Below are positions 15,757 through 23,966 of a stretch of DNA of 64,000 bases, one piece after another. Under the pieces are notes generated by a model, which made no database searches, was not told where the DNA came from, and saw only the letters and a list, made by a program, of their open reading frames with translations. A program made the position numbers and the translations under genes. How positions within the stretch are numbered: the first letter of the stretch is position 1; each line of letters starts with the position of its first letter. The stretch comes from DLAJ01 sp023663615 (GTDB taxonomy: Bacteria; Bacillota; Clostridia; Lachnospirales; Lachnospiraceae). The DNA is taken from NCBI GenBank assembly GCA_023663615.1, contig JAMPHA010000001.1, positions 558,001 through 622,000 on the forward strand, in the 5' to 3' direction.

Positions 15757-17057
15757 GGGAATTGCCTCCTTTGATGATGGATGATGATCCGGCGGAATAC
15801 GGCTGTGACCGATGCGCCGCCCTGCTTTTGATTTTCGACCAGAAGCCTGCCGCCGTGCTTTTCGCAGTACAGGCGGCTGAGATACATGCCCATTCCCGCG
15901 TGTTTCAGGCTGTCTTTGGCGTTCTGACCGGCAGGCTGCGGATCGCTTTGCTGACGGTCCTGCCTGTCAAATGGCGAATCGTTTTGCGGGCTGCCGCCCT
16001 GTTGACGGAAAGGATTTGCAGGGGTGGTGGTATCGGACGGAAATCCCGTTCCGTCGTCAGAGACACGAATCCGACATTCCTCCGATGATACGGAAAGCGT
16101 GACGTTCACTTCTTTTTTGGCATAGCGCAAGGCGTTGGAAAGCAAATTTTCCGCGACCTCCAAAATAACAGTCTGATCGCCGCGAAAGATTTCTGCGGAC
16201 GGGGAAATTTCCGCAGATGGGGATGTGTGCAGGAGAATCCGCCGGTCGGTCTCTTTTTCCAAAATCCGGCATTCTGCAAGAAGCTCCGCATGAAGCCGCC
16301 CCGCCGTGATGTCGCCGGGACAAAGCGCGCGCCGCTCTAAGCTGCTTAAACTTCGCATGGTCTCCACAAAGGCGTCCATGCGGTCAAGCTGCCTGCCGCA
16401 TTCCGAGAGCATTTCCATTGCTTTTTGCAGGTCGATGGCTTCATTGGGAAGATAATCGGTCAGCATTTCGTGATACCCCTTCAAGACGGAAAGCGGGGAA
16501 CGGAGATCGTGCGCGATCGCGGCGCGGAGCGCGCGCTCCTCCTCCAGGCTCTGCCACAGTCTGCGGTTGTTTTCGACAAGCTGCGACCGCATTCGTTCAA
16601 ATTGGAGGCAGAGCTGTCCCATTTCATCCTTGTTGTCATAAACGAGCCGGAACATCAGATTATTTTGCGCGATATTCTGCGCCGCCGTCGTAAGAAGCGT
16701 AAGCGGGTGCTTCAATTTGTGCCGATAAAAAAGAAACACCGCCGTGCAGCTCCCGATCATGGACGAAATGAGCACGGTATAAGTCTCTAAAAAATCGCAA
16801 AGTTCGGATAGAAGGAGATCGTGCGGCGCCATTTCCAAAGCGGACGGTCTGCGGAGGTCGTTTAAATATGCGATACCGTCCGCGTCCGGCATGTTGGAAT
16901 CGGCAGCAGTATCCGGATACTTACGCCAGATACGCGTCTGTGTGTGCCATGCGAGGCTGGAAACCCATGCAGAAAGAAGAAAGCCCGCGATCAGGCTGAT
17001 CGTCATATAAAGAAGAATTGTTTTTCTGACGGAAAGATTTTTTATTTTTTTAACCAT
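15729..17057 (-). CDS. Membrane sensor histidine kinase
   Basis: 442 aa from the ATG at 17055-17057. Two TM segments (ILLYMTISLIAGFLLSAWV and VLISSMIGSCTAVFLFY) flank a short ~60-residue outer loop. A HAMP region follows, then the H-box IAHDLRSPL (His183) and the N-box NLLSNALRYA, G1 DDGTGFP and G2 GMGMYLSR. Between G1 and G2 the ATP-lid is expanded by a ~45-residue Gln/Pro/Ser/Asp-rich stretch. It partners with the regulator encoded just upstream (16-nt overlap) and probably controls the ABC genes downstream. Confidence 0.88.
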   Translation of the reverse strand: MVKKIKNLSVRKTILLYMTISLIAGFLLSAWVSSLAWHTQTRIWRKYPDTAADSNMPDADGIAYLNDLRRPSALEMAPHDLLLSELCDFLETYTVLISSMIGSCTAVFLFYRHKLKHPLTLLTTAAQNIAQNNLMFRLVYDNKDEMGQLCLQFERMRSQLVENNRRLWQSLEEERALRAAIAHDLRSPLSVLKGYHEMLTDYLPNEAIDLQKAMEMLSECGRQLDRMDAFVETMRSLSSLERRALCPGDITAGRLHAELLAECRILEKETDRRILLHTSPSAEISPSAEIFRGDQTVILEVAENLLSNALRYAKKEVNVTLSVSSEECRIRVSDDGTGFPSDTTTPANPFRQQGGSPQNDSPFDRQDRQQSDPQPAGQNAKDSLKHAGMGMYLSRLYCEKHGGRLLVENQKQGGASVTAVFRRIIIHHQRRQFPCWQSSQEK

Positions 17058-17716
17058 CGGTATCCCATCCCCCATACGGTCTCGATATACTCGGTCTGCG
17101 TCAGCTCGGAGAATTTGTTCCGGATGCGGCGCACGAGTTCTGTAATGACACGGCTGTCGCCTTCTGCGTCATAACCGCAGACGTTTTCATAAATCCGCTC
17201 CTTATCAAACACGATGCCCGGATTCATGGATAAAAATTCAATGATCCGGTATTCCGCTTTTGTGAGTTCCAGACCGGCAGAACCGATCTGCACGGTCTTG
17301 GATGCGTAGTCAATGACGAGATCCCCCTGAAAGCAAAGCTCGGACCGGGCGCCGCGGCGCTGTTCCCGCTTTAAGTGTGCGGTGATGCGGGCGTCCAGTT
17401 CTTTTAAGCTGAACGGCTTTAGGATATAATCATCCCCGCCGGATAGCAGACCGCTCACGCGGTCGTCCTCCTCTACCCTTGCCGTCAGAAACAGAATGGG
17501 ACAGGATACGTTATCCCGGATGAGCCGGCAGACCGAAAGACCGTCTAAGCCGGGCATGTTCACGTCAAGCAGAATGAGATCCGGCAGGGGTTTTAGTTTT
17601 TGCAGCGCTTCCGTGCCGTCTGCAGCGGTGGCGACTTCATAGCGCTTCATTTCGAAAAAACTGCGGAGCATTTTTAACAGTTCTTTGTCGTCATCGACGA
17701 TCAGTAGTTTTGGCAT
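17042..17716 (-). CDS. OmpR/PhoB-family response regulator
   Basis: 224 aa. The receiver domain has the acidic pocket in VDDD and phospho-acceptor Asp51 (LILLDVNMPGLDG), with Lys in LKPFSLKEL. The C-terminal winged-helix domain has LELTKAEYRIIEFLSMNPG and VITELVRRIRNKF. ATG at 17714-17716 is chosen because MPKLLIVDDD is the classical receiver start; the frame extends upstream without support. It is the first gene of the five-gene operon with the kinase and ABC transporter. Confidence 0.92.
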   Translation of the reverse strand: MPKLLIVDDDKELLKMLRSFFEMKRYEVATAADGTEALQKLKPLPDLILLDVNMPGLDGLSVCRLIRDNVSCPILFLTARVEEDDRVSGLLSGGDDYILKPFSLKELDARITAHLKREQRRGARSELCFQGDLVIDYASKTVQIGSAGLELTKAEYRIIEFLSMNPGIVFDKERIYENVCGYDAEGDSRVITELVRRIRNKFSELTQTEYIETVWGMGYRWLKK

Positions 17717-17948
17717 GGCGGGTACTCTCCTATGGGAACGTGTATTTGTCATAACCATCATAATAGCATAAAAGACAACAAATTCACAATCATATAGCGG
17801 AAACATGGATAGGACATTCGAAAGAATGGTAACAGGATTTTCGGATGTCCTTTTTGCTGTTCTTGTTGTAATTGGAAGCTGGATAGGATAAAATAAAAAA
17901 GTAGTGCCGTAATAGGTTGGGAGTGGATTTGAAAGGGGAGGTGGTAAA

Positions 17949-18245
17949 ATGCCTTATACGATAGATGAGATCAGGACAAAGGCAATGCCGATAGCAATTC
18001 ATTATGGTGTGGATGCACTTAGTCTTTTTGGTTCCTATGCACGAGGCGAAGCGGATGAAAAGAGCGACTTGGATTTTTTAATACAAAAGGGAAGCATGAA
18101 AGGACTTCTTTCCTACTGCGGAATGATCGCGGATCTGGAGGATGTATTTCAATGCCACGTTGATTTAGTAATAAAAAGTGCAATTAAGGACAAGCAGTTT
18201 CTTGAAGCGATTGGCAAAGATGAGGTGAAACTCTATGAGAGGTAA
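17949..18245 (+). CDS. MNT nucleotidyltransferase antitoxin (MntA-like)
   Basis: 98 aa. It has the GS-x10-D-x-D nucleotidyltransferase motif (GSYARGEADEKSDLDF) and a third acidic residue in CHVDLVI. It overlaps the next gene by 11 nt, as expected for the coupled MNT/HEPN (HepT/MntA, type VII) toxin-antitoxin module, where MntA AMPylates the HEPN toxin. GGGGAGG lies 6-12 nt before the ATG. A distinct subfamily from the MNT at 12326. Confidence 0.87.
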   Translation: MPYTIDEIRTKAMPIAIHYGVDALSLFGSYARGEADEKSDLDFLIQKGSMKGLLSYCGMIADLEDVFQCHVDLVIKSAIKDKQFLEAIGKDEVKLYER

Positions 18246-18585
18246 GAAGTCAGAACGAATCATACTGCAAAAGATAGTCCGGTATTGTGATGAGATAGAG
18301 CAGATTCTGAAAAAGCATCATTCTAACAGAAAAGAATTTGAGAATGATAAGGAATTTCAGTTTGCGTGTGGGATGTGTATTATTCAGATCGGGGAACTTG
18401 TTGTGGGATTAGATGAAAATTTTGTAAAAAAATATCCAGATGTCCCATGGCGCCAAATCAAAGGAATGCGTAATATTTATGCACATGACTATGATGTGAT
18501 TGACAATGACATCATATGGGAAACGATCACGAAAGAAATCCCGGAGCTTAAAGAAAAATTGCAGACGATTTTTTCTACATTATAG
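18235..18585 (+). CDS. HEPN-domain RNase toxin (HepT-like, DUF86)
   Basis: 116 aa, intact. The C-terminal helix has the catalytic R-x4-H-x-Y motif (RNIYAHDY near residue 80), in which the Tyr is the AMPylation target in characterised HepT proteins. VPWRQIKGMRN and YDVIDNDIIW are typical of the family. The start ATG 18235 lies inside the MNT gene, with GAGGTG upstream. Expected role: RNA cleavage (possibly tRNA) held in check by the MNT partner. The stop codon is immediately followed by a SpoIIID-like remnant in the same frame. Confidence 0.87.
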   Translation: MRGKKSERIILQKIVRYCDEIEQILKKHHSNRKEFENDKEFQFACGMCIIQIGELVVGLDENFVKKYPDVPWRQIKGMRNIYAHDYDVIDNDIIWETITKEIPELKEKLQTIFSTL

Positions 18586-18600
18586 GCGAACCGTGAGGAT

Positions 18601-18684
18601 ATGGAGACAGTCGCCAATTATATCATTGAATCCAACGCCACGGTGCGGCAGACCGCAAAGGCATTCAGAGCATCTAAAAGTATA
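18601..18684 (+). pseudogene. Fragment of spoIIID (sporulation regulator)
   Basis: Translation gives VANYIIESNATVRQTAKAF followed by RASKS. This closely matches the helix-turn-helix start of SpoIIID (VANYIIE..ATVRQTAK.FG.SKS). The N-terminal ~10 residues are missing, and homology ends at SKS, where unrelated sequence begins. It sits directly after the HEPN stop codon in the same frame. It is a remnant left by recombination; the functional spoIIID is expected elsewhere. Confidence 0.65.
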
Positions 18685-18691
18685 GTATATA

Positions 18692-18865
18692 TTGATCGTA
18701 ACGATTTCGGTGCTGCTGTTTGCTGTCTGTATGTTAATCCCGTTTGATTTTGGGAGCTATTTTGTCTGCATGTTATTGCCGATAGGATATATCATGCTGA
18801 CTGTCGGTATTTTGTCAATCGTACATTTTAGAAAAAAGAAAACAGATATTTCGCTGGAGGAGTAA
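18692..18865 (+). pseudogene. Small membrane-protein fragment (57 residues)
   Basis: From a TTG at 18692 the frame encodes two hydrophobic stretches (IVTISVLLFAVCMLIPF and CMLLPIGYIMLTVGILSIV) and a charged end, FRKKKTDISLEE. An in-frame stop at 18683-18685 bounds it, and no ribosome site is seen, so it looks like the 3' end of a larger membrane gene. Its TAA overlaps the possible ATG at 18865 of the next gene (TAATG), which suggests the two were once co-translated. Family not recognised. Confidence 0.4.
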
Positions 18866-18870
18866 TGCGG

Positions 18871-19371
18871 ATGCATATGGAAACGCAAAGAGTGCTCATT
18901 CGGGACTACACAATGGATGATGGGGAAGAGTTGCATGATATTTTGGGTGATGCTGAGGTAATGAAGAACTGCGAGCCTGCATATGACACGGAAAAAACAT
19001 CTGAATTCTTGTCGGAGTTTTGTATTGGAAAAAAAGGCGCTCTTGCCGCAGTTCATAAGGACAGCGGCAGGATGATCGGATATATTTTGTTTAAGGAATT
19101 TGATGAGAGCGTATACGAAATGGGCTGGATATTCAATAAGAACTTCTGGCGGCGGGGGTATGCATATGAATCTTGCAAGGCGGTGATTGACTATGCCTTC
19201 CATGAATTGAATGCACACAAGATATTTGCCGAAACCATTGACAGCGAAAAGTCCGTTGGTTTGATGAAAAAACTCGGTATGCAGTTAGAAGGGGTCCAGC
19301 GAAGCCATGTAAAAGACAATGACGGGAATTGGTCAGACCTCTATCTTTATGGCATTCTCAAAGATGGATGA
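18871..19371 (+). CDS. GNAT-family N-acetyltransferase (RimJ/RimL-like)
   Basis: About 166 aa. The acetyl-CoA site is suggested by IFNKNFWRRGYAYESCKAVI (R/Q-x-x-G-x-A type) and the family's later NAHKIFAETIDSEKSVGLMKKLGM. This pattern is typical of enzymes that acetylate protein N-termini or small amines. ATG 18871 is placed 8 nt after GGAGGAG; the ATG at 18865 is an alternative. It lies in an accessory stretch after the HEPN/MNT pair and gene remnants. Substrate not predictable. Confidence 0.83.
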   Translation: MHMETQRVLIRDYTMDDGEELHDILGDAEVMKNCEPAYDTEKTSEFLSEFCIGKKGALAAVHKDSGRMIGYILFKEFDESVYEMGWIFNKNFWRRGYAYESCKAVIDYAFHELNAHKIFAETIDSEKSVGLMKKLGMQLEGVQRSHVKDNDGNWSDLYLYGILKDG

Positions 19372-19406
19372 AGGATCACGTCCATTTACCCAATGCTTAA
19401 CGCTTC

Positions 19407-19991
19407 TCATGTCAAATATAATTTTTTTCCGAATTCATATGCTTCACTTAAATGACCTGTCTGATCTATTTGGGCTTTGCCGTTCGTATCGCCGCAGCCG
19501 CCTGCTAAAAGCATACCTTTATCATGAAAGCCAATATAATGGATCAGCGTAAATTGATAATAGGACACCGCCTGTTCAAACGTCCAGAAGAAATCATCGG
19601 CGGAGGTCATAAGCAGAGCGCAGTCTTTGACCGGATACTTTTCATATCTTCCGAGCGGAGGCGCCGGGTCTTCTTCCGCAATGCAATAAAACCGTTCGAT
19701 AAACGCTTTCAGCTTGGAAGAGATCGTCCAAAAATAGAGCGGGGATGCGAAGACGATGCAGTCGGCATGTTTGATCTTAGGAACAATGTCCGGAAAGGCA
19801 TCCTTCTGAATGCAGGGTTTTCCGTAACGGCAGGCGTTGCATCCCAGACAGCCGTTCACTTTGTTTTCCGAAAGGGATATTTTTTCTACAGTATGCCCAG
19901 CGGCGGAGGCGCCTTTCATAAAATATTCGGTGAGCTGCGAGGTGTTTCCGTGCGGTCTGCCGCCGCCCTGTATAACAAGGATATTTTTCAT
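19407..19991 (-). CDS. NADPH-dependent FMN reductase / iron-sulfur flavoprotein-like protein
   Basis: 194 aa flavodoxin-fold protein. The FMN-binding start is QGGGRPHGNTSQLTEYF. The compact cysteine motif GCLGCNACRYGKPC (four Cys near residues 48-60) matches proteins that carry a [4Fe-4S] cluster or use Cys in the active site. FASPLYFWTISSKLKAFIER is the usual dimer and FMN segment. Expected activity is flavin or quinone reduction with NAD(P)H. GGAGG lies upstream. Isolated on the minus strand. Confidence 0.87.
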   Translation of the reverse strand: MKNILVIQGGGRPHGNTSQLTEYFMKGASAAGHTVEKISLSENKVNGCLGCNACRYGKPCIQKDAFPDIVPKIKHADCIVFASPLYFWTISSKLKAFIERFYCIAEEDPAPPLGRYEKYPVKDCALLMTSADDFFWTFEQAVSYYQFTLIHYIGFHDKGMLLAGGCGDTNGKAQIDQTGHLSEAYEFGKKLYLT

Positions 19992-20134
19992 GACATCGTT
20001 CCTCCGTGACGAAAGTGTTTGGAAGAAGCACGGATCTTATCAGTGTTTCTCTGGGAAAAGAGCCGGTTCTGCTTTAGAGTATAACAAAAAAGCCCTGCGC
20101 TTTCAAATTTAGTTTTTTGCATGAATCTATCCGT

Positions 20135-20647
20135 TTATGTTTTCTTCCGTGTGAGGAAAGCCCCGGCCATTGCTCCGATAAGGATAATCGGTGCAGCCCG
20201 GACAAACAGCCACTCCAATGCGTGAAAAGCAGTTCCGACAACGGCGGTTTCAGGGTCATGATAATCCCAGCCCAAGTAAGGACTCTTTAATCTGATTAAA
20301 ACTGCGAAAATTGTGACTGTGACTACGCACACCGAGAGAAACAGCCAATGAAGTATTTTTCGCCGCATCATCAGTCTGTGTGCAAGCTGCAGGTTGATCT
20401 GTTCCAGTTTTTCGGAAAGCGCTTTTAGGTCATCATCAACTTTCGATTCCGTAACGGTTTCTCCAAGCAAAGTGCTTACGGGCGTTTCCAGCGCTTCCGA
20501 CAGGGAGAGCAGCAGATCGGAATCAGGAACGGATAGTCCTTTCTCCCATTTGGAGATTGTCTGCCGTACGACATTCAGCTTGACCGCAAGTTCTTCCTGC
20601 GACAGTCCTTTTGATTTTCTGATCATTTTGATGTTTTCGCTTAACAT
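20135..20647 (-). CDS. XRE-family HTH regulator with two C-terminal TM segments
   Basis: 170 aa. The N-terminal 60 residues form a Cro/CI helix-turn-helix (LSQEELAVKLNVVRQTISKW with GLSVPDSDLLLSLSEAL). Two hydrophobic helices follow (ILHWLFLSVCVVTVTIFAVL and FVRAAPIILIGAMAGAFL), so the DNA-binding domain may be membrane-tethered. AAGGTG precedes the ATG. This architecture is common in Clostridia. Targets and signals are unknown. Confidence 0.85.
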   Translation of the reverse strand: MLSENIKMIRKSKGLSQEELAVKLNVVRQTISKWEKGLSVPDSDLLLSLSEALETPVSTLLGETVTESKVDDDLKALSEKLEQINLQLAHRLMMRRKILHWLFLSVCVVTVTIFAVLIRLKSPYLGWDYHDPETAVVGTAFHALEWLFVRAAPIILIGAMAGAFLTRKKT

Positions 20648-21007
20648 GATGGATCACCTTTCCATTTCTTTTTTTGATGGTTATCGGGTTTGACGGTTAC
20701 CGGGCGGCGCGAAACGCAATCGCTTGCCTGATTACTACCATCATTATATGAAGAACGGTCCGTTGCTGCAAGCAATGCACAGTAACATACGAACCCATGA
20801 AAAGAAAAAATGAAGACAGCTTTCTTTACCGTTAAATAAGAACGGGACATTCATGTTAATAAATTTGCTAAATGGAAGAAGTGACAAAATGATACTTTTT
20901 TAACGATGATAAAGAGGTATCGTTATATTGATAGAGAACCTTTATGAATATATTATAACTGCAAAAATTGACAAAAATATAAAATTTTTGCACTGAGATG
21001 CATAAAC

Positions 21008-21036
21008 TTGATTTTTTGATAAATTTATGCTATCAT
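21008..21036 (+). promoter_or_regulatory. Candidate promoter for the DUF4143 ATPase
   Basis: TTGATT (21008-21013), a 17-nt spacer and TATCAT (21031-21036), with TG one base upstream of the -10 (extended -10). It ends 22 nt before the ATG at 21059. The surrounding 200 nt are very A+T-rich. Confidence 0.6.
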
Positions 21037-21058
21037 CATGTTGCGCGGAGGTGTCTCG

Positions 21059-22378
21059 ATGATTGATACGCATATCCTTAAAAAGAGAGATTTGTATTTA
21101 AAAAAGATGATTGCTTTTCAAGATACGGAGCCGGTAAAGGTTGTCACCGGAATTCGTAGATGCGGAAAATCCAGCCTGCTTAAATTGATGATTGCACATT
21201 TGAAAGAAAGTGGAATTGCGGATGAACAAATTATTGAGATGAATTTTGAATCTTATGCGTATAAAAAAATGAACAGTGATGAATTTTATGGGTATGTAAA
21301 ACAACATGTGCTGTCAAATAAGAGAATGTATTTATTCTTTGATGAGGTGCAGCGGGTACCAAATTGGGAGGATGCAATCAATTCCTTTCAGGTAGATTTT
21401 AACTGTGATATTTATATTACGGGTTCCAACGCATATTTGCTTTCCACCGAGTATTCCACCTATTTATCAGGAAGATGTGTGGAAATCAAAATGCTGCCTC
21501 TTTCTTTTAATGAGTTTTTATATTTCCATGACTTTGAAGTCCGGGAGACAAGGAGCGCTTTGGGAGGTATAAGAAAGCAGGTGTTTTATAAAAGCGGCGA
21601 GCATTATGAACTGCGGGAAGTTTTTGATGCATATATGCGTTTGGGCGGGATGCCGGGCATTGCTGATATTGGTCTCGACCAGGAGAAGGCGCTATTATTA
21701 TTGGAAGGAATCTATTCCACAGTAATTGTCCGGGATATTTTGGAACGGGAAAATTTAAGAGGACAGAAGCGAATTACTGATCTTGTTCTTTTGAAAAAGA
21801 TTGTTACATTCCTCGCGGATAATATCGGCAGCAGTATCTCAGTTTCATCTATTGGAAATATTCTCGTAAATGAGGGATTGTTAGAAGGCGGAAAGCGAAA
21901 AGGGACTCCCAGTGCCCATACTGTACAGGCATATGTAAATGCATTGCTGGAGTCCTGTTTTTATTATGCTATCAAACGTTTTGATGTGAAAGGAAAAGAA
22001 TTTTTGAGGACTCTCGGAAAATATTACATTGTTGATATAGGATTAAGAAACTATCTTCTTGGCTTTAGAAACCGTGACAGCGGACATGCGTTAGAAAATG
22101 TGGTCTATTTCGAACTGCTTAGAAGAGGCTATGATGTTGCCATAGGAAAAGTAGATCATGCGGAAGTGGATTTTATCGCAGCCAAAGCAGATGATAAACT
22201 CTATGTTCAAGTCACAGAATCAATAATAAATGAAATTGTCCGTGACAGAGAGCTGACTCCGTTGCAGAAAATCAATGACAATTATGAAAAAATAATTCTA
22301 TCGCTGGACACGGGATTGGATTCTTCTTATGAAGGAATAAAATCAATGAATGTTATGGATTGGCTGATCGACCTGTGA
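21059..22378 (+). CDS. P-loop ATPase with DUF4143 (archaeal-ATPase-like)
   Basis: 439 aa. Walker A is GIRRCGKSSL (near residue 33) and Walker B is YLFFDEVQRV. ITGSNAYLLSTEYSTYLSGR is the sensor-1 region. The C-terminal DUF4143 domain holds YIVDIGLRNYLLGF and a nuclease-like ENVVYFELLRRGYDVAIGKV with HAEVDFI, resembling PD-(D/E)xK residues. Physiological role unknown; such proteins are frequent in accessory regions and some are linked to toxin-antitoxin or defence loci. GCGGAGG precedes the ATG. Base composition is A+T-richer than neighbouring housekeeping genes. Confidence 0.85.
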   Translation: MIDTHILKKRDLYLKKMIAFQDTEPVKVVTGIRRCGKSSLLKLMIAHLKESGIADEQIIEMNFESYAYKKMNSDEFYGYVKQHVLSNKRMYLFFDEVQRVPNWEDAINSFQVDFNCDIYITGSNAYLLSTEYSTYLSGRCVEIKMLPLSFNEFLYFHDFEVRETRSALGGIRKQVFYKSGEHYELREVFDAYMRLGGMPGIADIGLDQEKALLLLEGIYSTVIVRDILERENLRGQKRITDLVLLKKIVTFLADNIGSSISVSSIGNILVNEGLLEGGKRKGTPSAHTVQAYVNALLESCFYYAIKRFDVKGKEFLRTLGKYYIVDIGLRNYLLGFRNRDSGHALENVVYFELLRRGYDVAIGKVDHAEVDFIAAKADDKLYVQVTESIINEIVRDRELTPLQKINDNYEKIILSLDTGLDSSYEGIKSMNVMDWLIDL

Positions 22379-22659
22379 TATTTTTACTCCAATATATCGT
22401 CTATTCTGCCGAACGCCCGTGAGTTTAGGAGTCGGTAATCATAAGGAGGGATGCACCATGCTGTGTCATATGCGCATTGATCTAAGCACGAATCTCTGTA
22501 CAAGGTCTGATTGTTGGGCAATACTTGTGCAGAGGGAAACGAAGCGGTAACGGATTGCCCACATCGGATTTTGTACTTATAGGGAACAGGAAACATGGAA
22601 AGATAACTAGGTAATTGTTAAATAATTTTCTCCTTGGATGTGGATAACTTTCACCATAT
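22379..22659. other. Gene-poor stretch before the scaffold gap
   Basis: No recognisable gene. It holds a 30-codon frame (22458-22550) with a perfect AAGGAGG 8 nt upstream and four Cys codons, and one DnaA-box-like TGTGGATAA at 22639-22647. A 70-codon minus-strand frame overlaps it but shows no family features. It ends at a run of N, so it may be the edge of an unassembled repeat. Confidence 0.5.
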
Positions 22660-22759
22660 NNNNNNNNNNNNNNNNNNNNNNNNNNNNNNNNNNNNNNNNN
22701 NNNNNNNNNNNNNNNNNNNNNNNNNNNNNNNNNNNNNNNNNNNNNNNNNNNNNNNNNNN
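22660..22759. other. Assembly gap (100 N)
   Basis: Exactly 100 N bases, the usual placeholder for a gap of unknown length. The two sides may not be adjacent in the chromosome. Confidence 0.99.
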
Positions 22760-22805
22760 TTGAGTTATGAAAGTTCCCTCATAAAATTAGAATGGTTTAA
22801 GTCCA

Positions 22806-22845
22806 CTTAGGAGGCGTGTGCTCTATCCAGCTGAGCTACGAGGAC
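22806..22845 (-). other. Truncated tRNA-Arg(CCU)-like 5' half
   Basis: Minus-strand sequence starts with acceptor GTCCTCG. A D-arm follows (GCTC, loop AGCTGGATA, GAGC), then an anticodon arm whose loop reads CTCCTAA with anticodon CCT. Sequence after the loop no longer pairs and no T-arm follows, so only the 5' half is present. Anticodon loops of tRNA-Arg(CCU) are common integrase crossover points, so this may be an att remnant. Confidence 0.6.
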
Positions 22846-22906
22846 TCGAACGTGAATATGAAATTTTTGGTACTTTTTGTCCTCCCAGGACTCCGTTCAT
22901 CTGATT

Positions 22907-22944
22907 CTTAGGAGGCGGCTGCACTATCCACTGTGCTACACCAA
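22907..22944 (-). other. Second truncated tRNA-Arg(CCU)-like 5' half
   Basis: A D-arm (GCAC, AGTGGATA, GTGC) and the loop CTCCTAA are visible on the minus strand. It breaks off at the same anticodon-loop position as the copy at 22806-22845. The acceptor strand (TTGGTGT) has no partner downstream. Between the two copies, GTTCGAGTCC resembles a T-loop. Confidence 0.5.
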
Positions 22945-23068
22945 CAAATAGGAAAAATCCGCAAATACACGGATCATTCCGACTATGAAGTTATATAAAA
23001 ATGCGCTTCTGCTTTTACCATCATTCAGTATAGCGGACGACAATCTAAACGTCAAGCAGAATTCTTTT

Positions 23069-23953
23069 TTACCCCGGAAAGTGAAGATACCCCTGCAGCC
23101 AGATCGCGCCCTTGAAGCGCCTGCCGACGGCCGGTTCGCCGAGCAGATCGCTGCTGTTGATGCAGACGTCAAAGATCAGCTCGTTGCAGTTTACCGTCAG
23201 GATATAGATCTGCTCTGACGTAATCACATTCGCCACCGTCCGGCACTCCATGATCTCGCCCAAAAGAGAATATTGATCGCACTCGACGCCGTAAGGCATA
23301 AAATACGTGTCCACGAGCGAATAAATATCCTGCGTGTGAATCTTGCGCGAAATTGCCGTGTAGGTGTCCATATCTTCCAGGGTCAGGCTTTCGATCGCTT
23401 CCTCGTCGCCCTGCCTGGCTGCCGCCAAAAGAGAATAGCGGTCGGCGGTCGCCTTTTTTACGCTCGCTTTCTGCTTTTCGCTTTTAATGATCGGCATCAT
23501 GATCGTACCGGAAATGCACAACGCGGAAAGTGTCAGCGTCGTCCCGCGCACGGGCAGCAGGTTTAGGTTTTTCGCCCGGATATAAGGAACAATATTCTGC
23601 ATATAAAAGATCAGCGTAACGCCGACCTTCATATCGTCGCAGACTCCCGCATAGGACTCCTGCGCCGCATGGCGCTCAACGGAAACATCCTCCTGTGTCG
23701 TAACGCCTTCCCCGCGCACATAGGGAAAATAATAATCATATGTGAAATTATTCGTCTCGTCAAACTCTCCGCGGACCGTAATCCCGATCCGCTCCCCGCA
23801 TGCCATGCTGAACTCGGCAAACATAGAGTCATCCTCTGTCCCGGAGGTATAACTTTTTTCCGTTGCCCTCTGAATGGAATACGTGATCAGTTCGCGAAGC
23901 TGCTTTTTTGTCGTGATCTGGGAAAACCCGATCGCCCGTAAATATCTATGCAA
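23069..23953 (-). CDS. DUF3881 family protein
   Basis: 294 aa soluble protein. It begins MHRYLRAIGFSQITTKKQL and matches my knowledge of DUF3881, which is conserved in Lachnospiraceae and has no known function. Visible segments are EFDETNNFTYDYYFPYVRG, GVTLIFYMQNIVPYI and DTYFMPYGVECDQYSLLGEI. No TM segments or catalytic motifs stand out. GAGAGGTG lies upstream. It directly follows serS on the minus strand (13-nt gap), so the two are probably co-transcribed. Confidence 0.8.
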   Translation of the reverse strand: MHRYLRAIGFSQITTKKQLRELITYSIQRATEKSYTSGTEDDSMFAEFSMACGERIGITVRGEFDETNNFTYDYYFPYVRGEGVTTQEDVSVERHAAQESYAGVCDDMKVGVTLIFYMQNIVPYIRAKNLNLLPVRGTTLTLSALCISGTIMMPIIKSEKQKASVKKATADRYSLLAAARQGDEEAIESLTLEDMDTYTAISRKIHTQDIYSLVDTYFMPYGVECDQYSLLGEIMECRTVANVITSEQIYILTVNCNELIFDVCINSSDLLGEPAVGRRFKGAIWLQGYLHFPG

Positions 23954-23966
23954 AACACACCTCTCT

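Noticed and set aside
20641..20850. 69-codon minus-strand frame upstream of the XRE regulator
   Set aside because: No ribosome site or family features; more likely the regulator's leader region.
22384..22596. 70-codon minus-strand frame before the gap
   Set aside because: No family features and no convincing ribosome site; overlaps a plus-strand frame with a better one. Kept only as an unannotated stretch.
22639..22647. A second replication origin (DnaA box near the gap)
   Set aside because: A single 9-mer without a cluster or unwinding element is expected by chance in 64 kb.
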